A stretch of DNA of 64,000 nt, from assembly GCA_016183805.1 (NCBI GenBank), contig JACPDX010000013.1, positions 179,440 through 243,439 of the forward strand, written 5' to 3'. The stretch's first letter is position 1. Each line of letters starts with the position of its first letter. The DNA is from Bacteroidota bacterium. GTDB lineage: Bacteria > Bacteroidota > Bacteroidia > Flavobacteriales_E > Vicingaceae. The notes under the pieces were generated by a model. It searched no databases and was not told the origin of the DNA. It saw only the letters and a list, made by a program, of their open reading frames with translations. This document shows, in pieces, positions 1-9,468 of the stretch. The position numbers and the translations under genes were made by a program.

Positions 1-1602
1 TTTAACAACTACAAAAACGGCTGTGGTAAAAACATTTGCCAATCAAAAACTAATTTCGGTTAATAAGTATGGAGTTATTGATGTTAACGAAGTTTATCAA
101 AAAATAATAGCCAATCAACCTATTGATATATCTTATGGTTATGTACATAATTTTTCGGTAAAGGAACTAAAAAAACAATATGACCTATCGGAAAACGATG
201 CTGTTTCATTAGTAAAATTTAAAGCCAAAAATGCGTTTTTTGAAACCGAAAAAACGATAGATTTTTCTCGTGTTAAGTTTGTGGGGGGGCCGATTTTAGT
301 GATAGTATTTTTTCAAATGGCGACTTATCATTTTACAGCTCAAAATTTGAAGAAGGGAATGTAAAATTTAAACAAACGTATTTTGGTACGGATAATGTTA
401 ACTTTCAATATGCAAAATTCGGCTTAGGCGACGTTACTTTTATGGACGCCTGTTTTAACAGCGAGTAGGTTTCGTTTGTAAATACTTCTTTTGATAATGG
501 TAACGTGTCGTTTAAAAATGTCGATTTTAAGCAAAGTAAAATAACGTTTCATTTTGCAAAATTTGGCGAAGGCGATAAAAGTTTTGAAAATGCTTCCTTT
601 GGCAACAATGGTTGTGATTTTAGAAAAGTGGAATTTGGATCGGGAAAAATAGATTTTAGAAAAGCCGGTTTTGGAAATGGCGATGTTTTTTTTGACGAAT
701 CAGAATTTATTTCGGGCAAACTAATCTTTAGGCTGGCAACGTTTGGAAGTGGTTTAAAATCGTTTGAAAATATTGATTTTGGAACAGCAGATGCCTTATT
801 CGAAAATGTAAATTTTGGAACAGGAACAGTGAGTTTTGCTCAAAGTAAAGCCCGAAACATCACATTTAAAGGTTCGCATTTAAACGTGTATTTAGATTTA
901 AAAATAAACGAATGCGACAGTATTGATTTAACCGATACCGTAATTCGAGATATTGTTGACCTGAAACCATCTACTTATCCCATAAAAATAACTAAACTTT
1001 ATTTGGTTGGAACAAGAAACCTGGGTAGAATTATTGTTGATTGGGAGATGAATAACGTCAAAAACCTGATTAAAAACCAATCGGATTCAACACTAAAACA
1101 AAAGGCAGAACAGTTTAATATTTTCAAAGAAAATTTTCATTTGAATGGACAATACGAAGACGAAGACAAAGCGTATGTTCAGTTTAAACGATTTGAACAC
1201 CGTGCCGAAGTAATAAATGTTAAAACAAAAGGTGGAAAAGAGTATTTAAAAGCTCCATTTTTATTTTTCAGGTGGCTGGTTTTTGATAAAATGGGGCTTT
1301 TTGCAACCAGCCCATTAAGAGTTCTATTTAGTATGTTGTTGGTTTATGTGTGTTTTAGTTTACTCTATTTGTTGGTTGGGTTTTTTAATGCAGGAAGTAT
1401 TATAAATGCCGTTGGAGCAACCGATAATTTATCTTTTTTACAAACTTGTTTTTACCATAGTGCTATTACATTTTTAACCATTGGTTATGGCGATTATTAT
1501 CCCATGGGTTTTGAACGTGGAATTTCAATTATTGAAGGCTGGTCGGGTGTTTTTCTTATGAGTTATTTTACTGTGGCTTTTGTTAGAAAAATTTTACGTT
1601 AA
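1..1602 (+). pseudogene. Broken 12-residue-repeat beta-helix protein fused to a two-TM ion channel (5' end outside window)
   Basis: The frame is open from the window edge, so the gene begins upstream. After about 80 residues it becomes a run of units exactly 12 residues long with Phe at positions 3 and 10 (pattern xxFGxGxVxFxx), resembling pentapeptide-type beta-helices. The C-terminus has two hydrophobic segments around a K+ channel filter TIGYGD (about 1477-1494), as in Ion_trans_2 channels. Two lesions break it: a frame change at a seven-G run (283-289) and an in-frame TAG at 466-468. Repeat length is conserved across the TAG, so it looks like a codon substitution. The longest intact piece is 505-1602. 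A membrane-anchored, possibly ligand-gated channel is inferred. Confidence 0.7.
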
Positions 1603-1608
1603 ATAGTA

Positions 1609-2949
1609 CTATTTAATTACCAACGGAATGCCGTAATAAAATTCCAATACCTTAAGTTTAAACGAATAATCGTATTTGGCTCTAATTTGTTGCGATTGAG
1701 CAGTAAATAAACGGTTTTTGGCTTGATTAAAATCGAACGAATTAAAACTACCTACCTCGAACCGTTCTTGGGCATACCTAAACGCTTCTTGATTGGCTTC
1801 CTCTGCTTTTAATGCAGCATCGTAAGTTTTGGAGGCGGTTTTTGCATCGGTATATGCTATTTGTATGGATTCACGGAGTTTAATTTTTTCGCTTTCCAAG
1901 CTGTATTGTGCCTGCTCCATACTTATTCTCGATTTTGCAACGGCTGTTGAATATTGAAAACGGTTAAATAGTGGAATGTTTAAAGTTAACCCAATAAAAT
2001 GACCCAAATTGTTATCTAGTTGGTCGCTGTAAGGATAAAAATCGACAAACCCTTGCCTGTGCTGGTAAACGGTGCTTAATCCATAATTTAAAGTTAATGA
2101 AGGATAATAATTGGCTCGCGAAATGCGTATGCTTTTGTCGGCACTTTTAATGCTGAGTTCGGCGGCTTTAATTTCGGGAAACGTAGTAGAAGCTTTGCTG
2201 TAAATATCGGTTGAAGAATTATTAATGACAGAGGCGTTAGGGTTTTCTAAGGCAACGTTTTCAACTAAAATGGTGGCTTCTTGTAATTGTAGCAATTGAG
2301 CCAATCGAAGTGAAGAAATATCGAGTGTATTTTGTGCCTGAATTAAATTTTGTTCGTCGGTAGCCAGAGTAGATTTTATGTTGAGTAAATCGCCTTTTGG
2401 AGTTATTCCTGCATCAACCATTTTGCTAACTCGATCCACTTCGTTTTGGCTGATATCAACTTGTAGTTGGGCAATGTTTATTTGTTCTTTGGCAAAAAGT
2501 ATTTGCAAATATGCATTAACTACGTTTAGCGAAATGTCGTTTTTCATTTTTTCGACATTGGCATTTTGTACTTCTAAATTAATTTTAGATTGGTTCAAGG
2601 TATTGATGTTGGCAAAACCATCAAACAAAACCACCGATGCATTTAAGCTGTAATTATTCGATCTGAAATCAGCTGCAACTCTTGACCCTGTAGCATCTAT
2701 GGATGAACCAAAGTTGAACGATTGTGATGCCGAAGCATTAACGTTAGGTAAAAAATTTCCCTTGGCATTAACAATATCTTGAGTTCTACTTTGCTTTTCC
2801 AACTCCGATTGTTTGACGGAAATGTTGTTTTTTAATGCATAATCCACACATTCTTGGAGTGTCCAAATTTTTGTTTCGCTGTTAGCTTGAGAAAACACAG
2901 CTACTTGGCAAAACAAGGTTAAAGCAAAAAATAGCGTTTTTTTAAACAT
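1609..2949 (-). CDS. TolC-family outer membrane efflux protein
   Basis: This 446-residue protein begins with a signal peptide (hydrophobic to about residue 20, ending in Phe-Ser-Gln). Its body has two similar halves rich in long Gln/Ala/Asn helices, which is the outer membrane efflux protein fold. Such proteins form the trimeric exit channel of tripartite pumps. It is the last gene of a minus-strand operon with an adaptor, two permeases and an ATPase, so it very probably serves that exporter. The gap to the adaptor gene upstream is 33 bp. Length and layout are normal for the family; the exported substrate is unknown. Confidence 0.9.
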   Translation of the reverse strand: MFKKTLFFALTLFCQVAVFSQANSETKIWTLQECVDYALKNNISVKQSELEKQSRTQDIVNAKGNFLPNVNASASQSFNFGSSIDATGSRVAADFRSNNYSLNASVVLFDGFANINTLNQSKINLEVQNANVEKMKNDISLNVVNAYLQILFAKEQINIAQLQVDISQNEVDRVSKMVDAGITPKGDLLNIKSTLATDEQNLIQAQNTLDISSLRLAQLLQLQEATILVENVALENPNASVINNSSTDIYSKASTTFPEIKAAELSIKSADKSIRISRANYYPSLTLNYGLSTVYQHRQGFVDFYPYSDQLDNNLGHFIGLTLNIPLFNRFQYSTAVAKSRISMEQAQYSLESEKIKLRESIQIAYTDAKTASKTYDAALKAEEANQEAFRYAQERFEVGSFNSFDFNQAKNRLFTAQSQQIRAKYDYSFKLKVLEFYYGIPLVIK

Positions 2950-2982
2950 TTTTAGTTGATTTTAATTTCGTTCAAAGAGTTA

Positions 2983-4110
2983 TTATTCGAAGTCATTTCC
3001 TTTTTTCGACTCTATTTTTTCGGGTTGGGTAATGTTCCACACTTTAACTTTATCGGTAGGTTTAATACCTGTTAAAATCTCTACGTTTATACCGTCAGAA
3101 ATACCAAGAGTAACATCTTTACGTTCAAATTTTTGTTCGCCGGTTTCTATTTCAACGTAAGGGCTATTGGTTTCCTTATCGAATTGCAGTAATGCTTCTT
3201 TAATGGCTAACACATTTTCTTTTTTATCGAGCACCAACGAGGCATTGGCACTGTATCCTGCACGTATAAAAAATGCAGTGTCTAAGTGTACGTTGGCTTC
3301 AATTTTAAATTGAACAGCACCTTGATCTTCAATACCTTTTGGAGCCACGAATCGGAGTTTTGCATCAAATTCCTTATCGTTAATGGCTCCTAAACTAATT
3401 TTTAAAGGCATGTCGAGTTTAAGTTTCCCTACTTCAGCTTCGTCAATTTTTCCTTCAAATACCATGTTGCTGAGGTTGGCAATAAATGCAATGGTGGTTC
3501 CGGGGTTAAAGTTATTGCTTTCAATTACCTGATCGCCAATTTTTACAGGAATTTCTAAAATAGTTCCCGAAATGGTGGCTTTAATATTGGTATTGGCTAA
3601 ACCGCCTTCGCGTGTACCCAACTGTATAATTTGTAAATCGTTTTGAGCGTTAGAAAGCTCTTGTTTGGCTTGATTAAAACGTAATTCTACCGAATTAAAA
3701 TCCTGAGTAGAAATAACTTGTTTATCGTACAAAATTTTATTTCTGTCTAAATCAAGTTTTGAATTTTCGAAAACATAGTTGGCATTTTTAACCCTGCCTA
3801 ATGCACTACTTAAAGCGGCTTCGTTCGGAACTACTTTAATTTTTGCAATTAAATCGCCGGCTTTTATCAATTGTCCTTCTTTTACCAGAATAGACTCAAT
3901 GATGCCCGAAATTTGCGGTTTAATTTCTACTTCGTCTTCCGGAACAACCTTACCTGTAGCAATGGTTTTCTTTTCGATGGTGGTTTTAAAAGCAGTTTCT
4001 GTTTTATAAACTATTGCCGAGGTGTTGTTTGACGTTATAAAAAAGTAGGTGGCATAAATTACGCCCACTATTATCAGCACAATTAGCAGGTATTTCATTA
4101 TTTTTTTCAT
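2983..4110 (-). CDS. Periplasmic adaptor (membrane fusion protein) of a MacA/HlyD-like efflux pump
   Basis: A 375-residue protein with one N-terminal membrane anchor (residues 5-26). A biotinyl-lipoyl-like half motif (about 51-93, containing SGIIESILVKEGQ) is followed by a coiled-coil hairpin (about 100-160), the second lipoyl half, and beta-barrel and membrane-proximal domains. This is the RND/MacA adaptor order. It would bridge the inner-membrane ABC permeases to the TolC-like channel encoded next. A repeat-filled gap of 92 bp separates it from the permease gene upstream. Macrolide, peptide or lipid export are all possible. Confidence 0.9.
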   Translation of the reverse strand: MKKIMKYLLIVLIIVGVIYATYFFITSNNTSAIVYKTETAFKTTIEKKTIATGKVVPEDEVEIKPQISGIIESILVKEGQLIKAGDLIAKIKVVPNEAALSSALGRVKNANYVFENSKLDLDRNKILYDKQVISTQDFNSVELRFNQAKQELSNAQNDLQIIQLGTREGGLANTNIKATISGTILEIPVKIGDQVIESNNFNPGTTIAFIANLSNMVFEGKIDEAEVGKLKLDMPLKISLGAINDKEFDAKLRFVAPKGIEDQGAVQFKIEANVHLDTAFFIRAGYSANASLVLDKKENVLAIKEALLQFDKETNSPYVEIETGEQKFERKDVTLGISDGINVEILTGIKPTDKVKVWNITQPEKIESKKGNDFE

Positions 4111-4138
4111 CTTGTTATTATTTAGTTTATATTTTTTT

Positions 4139-4202
4139 TAACACACCCCTAACCTCTCTCAAGAGGGGAGACCCTTCCGTCAGCTGACAGATTGGGTCGG
4201 AT
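4139..4202. repeat. Dispersed palindromic repeat between permease and adaptor genes
   Basis: This short GC-richer block in an AT-rich operon gap contains CCTCTCTCAAGAGGGG, a near-hairpin, and the perfect palindrome GTCAGCTGAC. Related CCCCTC/GAGGGG hairpins occur at 8401-8422, 47864-47905 and inside a coding sequence at 48197-48214, so it belongs to a multi-copy family. It could attenuate transcription between the two genes. Confidence 0.7.
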
Positions 4203-5459
4203 TTACTCTTCCCTCAACGCATCAATAGGTTTTATACTTACTGCCCGTTGGGCAGGAATTAATCCTATTAATGTTCCTAACACAATCATTATTAATAATG
4301 CTCCAATAATGTAAGGAATAGGCACTGTTGGATTGGCATAAGGAAAATCGACATCCTTAGTAGCGGCATTAACACCCGAAAGTACTAATGCCCCCAAAAC
4401 AATTCCTAAAATTCCTGAAACTAACGTTAAAAAAACGGATTCCAGAATAATTTGCCCTTTTATTTCGTTGGGTGTAGCTCCCAAAGCTCTTCTTACTCCC
4501 AATTCTCGGGTTCGTTCTTTTACAGAAATCAACAATATATTGCCAATACCAATAACTCCTGCAAAAATAGTTGCAACACCAACCACTAACGATAAAAAGG
4601 TGAGCCCTTTAGAAAAGCTTTTTACTTTATTAAAAATTTCGCCTAGATTAAATGAGCCAAATGCACGTTCATCGTCGGGTGCTACCTGATGAATTTCTTT
4701 TAAAACACGTTTTACGTCTTTTTCTACCTGAATTACATCGACATTGTTATAAGCCGCAATGGCTAACCAACCCACATTATCGGCAGTATGATACAGTTTT
4801 TGAAAAGTAGTAAAAGGAATAAACACATCACCATCACCCTCAAAACCTCCTCCTTTCGAAAATTTAAGCACACCAATAACTTGAAAAAAACTGTTGTCAA
4901 TTTTAACAAATTGCCCCACAGGATTTTCTTTTGGTCCAAAAAGTTCTTTTCTGGTACGTTCTCCAATCACACAAACTTTTCTTTCTTGCTTAACATCATC
5001 GTAATTTAAAAATCTGCCACCATGATAAATGTCTTTGGTTGCAATTTTTACTAATACAGGAAAATCGCCATAAATATTGTACTGACCACTTTTTTGGCCT
5101 CTGGAAATGGTTGGGGCATCACCGTCAAAAACACCCTTTGCGTTTCGGGGTGCAATAAATTGAATTTCAGGTATTTTGTTAGTTAATTCAGCCACATTTC
5201 CTAGTTTTAATTGTAAAGGTCGTCCGGTTTTAAAACCTTTGTAAGGGACACTTGTTTGTTGAGCCCAGGCAAACATGCTGTTCATGGCAACTCGTTCAAA
5301 CTGTCGTTCAAAACCATGGTCTAAACCTTTGGCAGCACCCGACAACGCAATGTAAATAAAAATACCCCACAACACTCCAATAACGGTAATGGTGGTTCGG
5401 ACTTTGTTTTTTGAAACAGAGTCTAAAATTTCTATCCAAGTGTCTTTTCTAAATATCAA
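4203..5459 (-). CDS. ABC transporter permease, MacB/FtsX type
   Basis: This 418-residue protein has the MacB layout. One TM helix lies near residues 20-40, followed by a large periplasmic MacB_PCD domain (about 45-270) and three C-terminal TM helices in an FtsX domain. The FtsX coupling motif GVRRALGATPNEIKGQI faces the ATPase. The C-terminus ends PIDALREE, typical of the family. It is one of two adjacent permeases, and they probably form a heterodimer with the ATPase encoded first in the operon. These permeases transmit force to the periplasm rather than moving substrate through the membrane (family knowledge). Confidence 0.92.
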   Translation of the reverse strand: MIFRKDTWIEILDSVSKNKVRTTITVIGVLWGIFIYIALSGAAKGLDHGFERQFERVAMNSMFAWAQQTSVPYKGFKTGRPLQLKLGNVAELTNKIPEIQFIAPRNAKGVFDGDAPTISRGQKSGQYNIYGDFPVLVKIATKDIYHGGRFLNYDDVKQERKVCVIGERTRKELFGPKENPVGQFVKIDNSFFQVIGVLKFSKGGGFEGDGDVFIPFTTFQKLYHTADNVGWLAIAAYNNVDVIQVEKDVKRVLKEIHQVAPDDERAFGSFNLGEIFNKVKSFSKGLTFLSLVVGVATIFAGVIGIGNILLISVKERTRELGVRRALGATPNEIKGQIILESVFLTLVSGILGIVLGALVLSGVNAATKDVDFPYANPTVPIPYIIGALLIMIVLGTLIGLIPAQRAVSIKPIDALREE

Positions 5460-5523
5460 ATAGGTTTAGGTTTTTCAATTTACACATTGTTACATTTTCA
5501 AATGGATTCATTTTCAAATTAAA

Positions 5524-6753
5524 TTACTCATCTCGCAAAGCAACTATAGGTTTTATGTTGGCTGCTTTTTTTGCAGGAACATATCCGGCAAAAGCTCCGC
5601 ACAGAATTAATAAAATGGTTGAAAAAATGGCTGTTCCCATATCAATATAAGGGTCTTTGATAAAATAATTTTCTAACGAAACTCCTATAAAATTTAATAC
5701 TAAAATACCACCAAACAACCCAACATATCCGGCAATAATGGTAATAAAAACAGATTCTTGTAAAATCATAGCAATAATACTGAATGGCGTAGCTCCCAAA
5801 GCTTTCCGAACACCCAATTCCTTGGTTCGTTCTTTTACTACAAATACCATAATGTTGCTTATTCCAATAACCCCTGCAATAAGAGTTCCGATGCCAACAA
5901 ACGAAACTATTATTTTAAGTACCGTGGCAAATTGTTGGTTGTCGTTTAAATTATCGGCAATGTTTCTGATAAAAATGCCATTTTCATCGTCTTTGGCAAT
6001 ATGGTGTTTTTCCTTTAAAAAAGTGGTGAGTTTTTCTTCAAAAACCATGGCTCCGGCATAACCTAATTCAGGTTTAAAAGCCAGTATAATCTGGTCTATT
6101 TTATCGTTATTTTTTTCTGCCAACTGAATGGTGGTGTAAGGTACAAAAATGTTTCGTTCTTCGTTGTCACCTCCTTCATCTTGAAAAACACCTGTTACTT
6201 TATATGCGGTGTTGTTAATGTTAATGTATTTGCCCAAGGCACTTTCGTTGCCAAACAAATCTTTTTCAACCAATCTGCCAATAACGGCATATTTGGTTTT
6301 ATTTTTTATATCTTCTTCATTGATATACCTTCCCTTCATGATAATTGTTTTTTCGGCAAACTGATGCGATGGAGCAATGCCTCTGAAAGAGTATGAATTT
6401 GACTTGTTTTTGTAAATTACATTGGCGTTTCTAAATAATCGTGGAGAGATGTACTCTAAATAAAAACGGAAATTTTGCTGAATGTCGGTTAAATCGTCAT
6501 TTTTAAATTGAATAAAACGGTTGGCTTTAAAACCTTTGTGCGGAATGCTTGTTTTGCCCGGAAAAATAAAAAAAGTGTTGGTGGCATCATCAACAAAAAA
6601 CTCGTTAAACGAATTCGTTAACCCATTGCCAAAACCCAATAAAATGATAAAAATAAAAATACCCAAAGAAACCGTAAACCCCGATAAAAAAGTACGGAGC
6701 TTATTTTTTTTGATGGTTTGAAATATTTCCTGCCAACTATCGCGACTAAACAT
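5524..6753 (-). CDS. ABC transporter permease, MacB/FtsX type (second copy)
   Basis: A paralogue of the permease at 4203-5459, 409 residues, with the same order: N-terminal TM, MacB_PCD periplasmic domain, three C-terminal TMs with the motif GVRKALGATPFSI, and a C-terminus ending PIVALRDE. Its start overlaps the end of the ATPase gene by 8 bp, so translation is probably coupled. The pair suggests a heterodimeric transporter. The two copies differ along their whole length, so the duplication is old. Confidence 0.92.
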   Translation of the reverse strand: MFSRDSWQEIFQTIKKNKLRTFLSGFTVSLGIFIFIILLGFGNGLTNSFNEFFVDDATNTFFIFPGKTSIPHKGFKANRFIQFKNDDLTDIQQNFRFYLEYISPRLFRNANVIYKNKSNSYSFRGIAPSHQFAEKTIIMKGRYINEEDIKNKTKYAVIGRLVEKDLFGNESALGKYININNTAYKVTGVFQDEGGDNEERNIFVPYTTIQLAEKNNDKIDQIILAFKPELGYAGAMVFEEKLTTFLKEKHHIAKDDENGIFIRNIADNLNDNQQFATVLKIIVSFVGIGTLIAGVIGISNIMVFVVKERTKELGVRKALGATPFSIIAMILQESVFITIIAGYVGLFGGILVLNFIGVSLENYFIKDPYIDMGTAIFSTILLILCGAFAGYVPAKKAANIKPIVALRDE

Positions 6754-7447
6754 AAGCAGAGGCTCTAACCTGATTAATTTCTTTATCTTCTATCATTATT
6801 CCATCTTTGAGTTGCACAATACGTTTGCACATGTTGGCAATATCGGTTTCGTGCGTAACAATTAAAATGGTTTTTCCTTCATCGTTTATTTCTTGGATAA
6901 GTTGCATAATTTCAACCGAAGTTTTCGAGTCTAAAGCTCCGGTAGGTTCATCAGCTAACAATACTTTTGGTTGAGCAGCCAATGCTCGTGCAATAGCTAC
7001 ACGTTGTTTTTGTCCGCCCGAGAGTTCACTTGGTAAGTGATTTGCCCAATCGGCTAATCCCACTTTGGTAAGATATTGCATGGCAGTTTCATTACGCTCT
7101 GTTCGTGGTATTTTTTGGTAATAGAGTGGAAGAGCTACATTTTCTAAAGCATTTTTATAGTTGATTAAGTTAAAAGATTGAAATACAAAACCTAAAAATT
7201 TGTTTCGGTATTTGGCTGCTTTGGTTTCGTTGAGATCAATAATCGGAACACCATCTAGTGTATAACTGCCTTCGTCTAATACATCCAACATACCAATAAT
7301 ATTTAACAATGTAGATTTTCCAGAACCCGACGAGCCCATAATGGCCACCAGCTCACCTTCTTTTACATTAAAGTTAATACCTTTGAGTACATGCAGGGAA
7401 TTACTTCCCATTTTATAAGACTTGTGAAGGTTTTTAATTTCAATCAT
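6746..7447 (-). CDS. ABC transporter ATP-binding protein, MacB/LolD type
   Basis: A complete 233-residue nucleotide-binding subunit. It has Walker A GSSGSGKST (about 36-44), a Q-loop near FVFQSF, the signature LSGGQKQR, Walker B VLLADEP followed by TGALDSKTS, and a switch His in IVTHE. The TGALDSKTS sequence is typical of the MacB/LolD clade. It is the first gene of the five-gene efflux operon, and the leader region is the 125-bp gap upstream. ATP hydrolysis by its dimer would drive the FtsX-type permeases. Confidence 0.95.
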   Translation of the reverse strand: MIEIKNLHKSYKMGSNSLHVLKGINFNVKEGELVAIMGSSGSGKSTLLNIIGMLDVLDEGSYTLDGVPIIDLNETKAAKYRNKFLGFVFQSFNLINYKNALENVALPLYYQKIPRTERNETAMQYLTKVGLADWANHLPSELSGGQKQRVAIARALAAQPKVLLADEPTGALDSKTSVEIMQLIQEINDEGKTILIVTHETDIANMCKRIVQLKDGIMIEDKEINQVRASAYV

Positions 7448-7572
7448 AAATAGTTGAAATAGTACTGTTGTACAACAAAGTTATAGTTTTAACGAGCAAA
7501 ACAATTCTTTATTACACCAGTGGGAAAGTATAATGATGGATGGCTAACTTATTGAATGAGAATAGGAAAAAA

Positions 7573-8331
7573 TTATTTTCTATCAATATAATAACTATTG
7601 GCTTGAGCCAAAGAAGTTAATACCAAATCATTTATACACAAATGTTCGGGCAGGGTGGTTACATAATAAATAACCGAAGCCACATCGCTCGAACTCATGG
7701 GTTGAAAACCTTTATAAACCTCTTTTGCTTTTGTTTTATCGCCATGAAAACGTACTTCAGAAAACTCTGTTTCGGCTGCACCGGGGCAAATTTGGGTAAC
7801 TTTAATGCCGTGTTCTAATAAATCTATCCGCATACTTTTTGAAATAGCATCTACTGCATGTTTGGTGGCACAATATACATTTCCATTTAAGTAAACTTCT
7901 TTACCAGCAGTAGAACCAATGTTAATGATGTGTCCTTTTTTTCGGGCAATCATTAAGGGCATTATGTTTCTAGAAACATTTAACAAACCTTTAATGTTGG
8001 TGTCAATCATCTTGTTCCAGTCATCAAAGTCGCCATCTTGTATTTTAGATAAACCACTGGCTAAACCAGCATTGTTAACCAACACGTCAATTTTTTTCCA
8101 ATTTTCGGGTAAAGAAGCAATGGCTTCGGTGGTTGCTTGTTGATCTCTCACATCAAAACACAAAAGGAAAACCCTAATGTCATATAAATCAATCAATTTG
8201 TTTTCCAGTGCAACCAACCGGTCGTTTCTTCTACCTGTTATGATAATGTTGTAGCCATTTTTGGCAAACAATTTTGCTGCCGATTTTCCAAAACCGGATG
8301 TTGCTCCAGTAATTAAAACAATTTTTTCCAT
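7573..8331 (-). CDS. SDR family NAD(P)-dependent oxidoreductase (YdfG-like)
   Basis: This 252-residue classical short-chain dehydrogenase has the cofactor motif TGATSGFGKSAAK at the N-terminus, followed by Arg residues (GRRNDR) that suggest NADPH. NNAG lies mid-protein, with a catalytic Ser in INIGSTAG and the YCATK (YxxxK) active site. The closest recognisable type is the YdfG-like 3-hydroxy acid dehydrogenases, which oxidise L-allo-threonine or serine. It is a single gene bounded by gaps, the upstream one holding repeats. The substrate is inferred from family only. Confidence 0.88.
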   Translation of the reverse strand: MEKIVLITGATSGFGKSAAKLFAKNGYNIIITGRRNDRLVALENKLIDLYDIRVFLLCFDVRDQQATTEAIASLPENWKKIDVLVNNAGLASGLSKIQDGDFDDWNKMIDTNIKGLLNVSRNIMPLMIARKKGHIINIGSTAGKEVYLNGNVYCATKHAVDAISKSMRIDLLEHGIKVTQICPGAAETEFSEVRFHGDKTKAKEVYKGFQPMSSSDVASVIYYVTTLPEHLCINDLVLTSLAQANSYYIDRK

Positions 8332-8340
8332 GTAAAGGTT

Positions 8341-8427
8341 TTATTAAAGGAGTGTTCTAAAAATAGTCCCGATAGCTATCAGGATTAATTTACACACCCC
8401 TACCCCTCTAAAAAGAGGGGTAGAAAT
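8341..8427. repeat. Dispersed palindromic repeats, possible terminator
   Basis: The block has a palindrome GATAGCTATC (8371-8380) inside a larger imperfect one, then a perfect 9-bp stem TACCCCTCT/AGAGGGGTA with a four-A loop (8401-8422). The second resembles the CCCCTC family at 4139 and 47852. It lies just after the stop of the 101-residue gene and could end its transcription. Confidence 0.65.
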
Positions 8428-8448
8428 GAGTTAATTTTTAGAATCCTC

Positions 8449-8754
8449 CTAAATTCTTTCGAAGGTAAAAGTAACACTATTCTGAATAATATTTACAGTT
8501 TTACAATGGCTTAAATGGGTAAATTGATAAGCATTGTTGATGTTAAAAGGCTCAGCATGGATACATTCAAAAATTCCTGTACATTCTATTTTTCCTTCGG
8601 GTGAAAATCGGGTAATTACAAAATCATTTTTTGCTTTTGTAATATAAAACCACGAACCTGCTCCTTCTCCGGCAAGCCATTGTGCTTTTTTAGGTAGATT
8701 TTCTGCCCTTTTTGGTTCGGGCAAAGGGAGTTTGGTAAAGTGGGTTTTTTTCAT
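8449..8754 (-). CDS. Hypothetical protein, probable C-terminal part of a split DUF6695-like gene
   Basis: A 101-residue protein with no signal peptide. It contains AQWLAGEGAGSWFYI and HLSHCKTVNIIQNS and looks like a small beta-rich domain. It lies in the same frame as the gene upstream (8848-9468). The 93 bp between them read through as codons with only two TGA stops and consist of a dispersed repeat. I recall relatives in which both parts form one protein, so this is probably the detached C-terminal domain. That recollection was not checked. Confidence 0.6.
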   Translation of the reverse strand: MKKTHFTKLPLPEPKRAENLPKKAQWLAGEGAGSWFYITKAKNDFVITRFSPEGKIECTGIFECIHAEPFNINNAYQFTHLSHCKTVNIIQNSVTFTFERI

Positions 8755-8761
8755 GTTTCAA

Positions 8762-8850
8762 AAGTAGAAAAAATGTTCCACGTCATTACGGGCTTGACCC
8801 GTAATCTTCTTGATGAATGGAGTTTTGCTAGAGTTGAGATTGCGGGGTCA
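8762..8850. repeat. Dispersed palindromic repeat inserted between two parts of a gene
   Basis: The core is a perfect stem ATTACGGG / CCCGTAAT around the loop CTTGA (8785-8805). The same element occurs in opposite orientation at 26176-26196 (ATTGCGGG, loop TCAAG, CCCGCAAT). The block fills the space between 8449-8754 and 8848-9468 and supplies the stop codon of the latter. Confidence 0.75.
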
Positions 8851-9468
8851 GTGCAAAACAGGATGAACATTATATTCGTCCAAACCTTTTACATTGCCTT
8901 TCGGTGAAGGACTTACTGTTAACGGGAGCTGGATTTTTATTAAATGTTTTAAGGCGGGTTTTCCAGCTAAAATAGTTGTTCGCACAAAACGCGAACAGTT
9001 GGTTCCTTTCCAAATAAATGGTCCATATCGGTATGGACTATTTTGTTGCATTTGTTTTGCTTTTTGATAAGCACTTTCAAAGTTTATTTTGCAATAAGCT
9101 GCATGCAAATTACCTGTTCCATGGCACGATGGATTTTTTTGTAATTCAGCTAAAATTTCAACAAAATTGGTGATTTGGTGTTTACTGTTAAATGTTGCTT
9201 TGGTTTGAATAATTAAATCGTGGTCGGTTTCTTCATCTCGTACTCGCCCGTGTCCGTGTGGGGCATGGTATCTGCCAAAATCGAAATAACGACACTTACC
9301 CGAATGGTTTTCAATTAAAATTACCGCAGCATGACCCACTTTGTAGTAATAATTTTTGCTAATTCCAGTTAAACGCATCAAAGGGTCGTACCAAGCATTG
9401 GCTTGTCGGCATAAGGTTTCTGGCCAGGCTAATGCGATTGCAGTTCCTGTGTAATTATCTTTTTTCAA
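8848..9468 (-). CDS. DUF6695-like protein with permuted NlpC/P60-like features
   Basis: This 206-residue protein carries a His motif YKVGHAAVILI (about 42-52), then RYHAPHGHGRVRDEETDH, and a Cys motif KGTNCSRFV near residue 162. The His-before-Cys order and the NCSxFV signature resemble permuted papain-fold (YiiX/NlpC-P60) hydrolases; this is inference. It resembles what I recall as DUF6695 proteins of Flavobacteriia, but ends early at a dispersed repeat (8762-8850). Its start overlaps the decarboxylase gene upstream by 14 bp, so the two are probably co-transcribed. Confidence 0.6.
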   Translation of the reverse strand: MKKDNYTGTAIALAWPETLCRQANAWYDPLMRLTGISKNYYYKVGHAAVILIENHSGKCRYFDFGRYHAPHGHGRVRDEETDHDLIIQTKATFNSKHQITNFVEILAELQKNPSCHGTGNLHAAYCKINFESAYQKAKQMQQNSPYRYGPFIWKGTNCSRFVRTTILAGKPALKHLIKIQLPLTVSPSPKGNVKGLDEYNVHPVLH

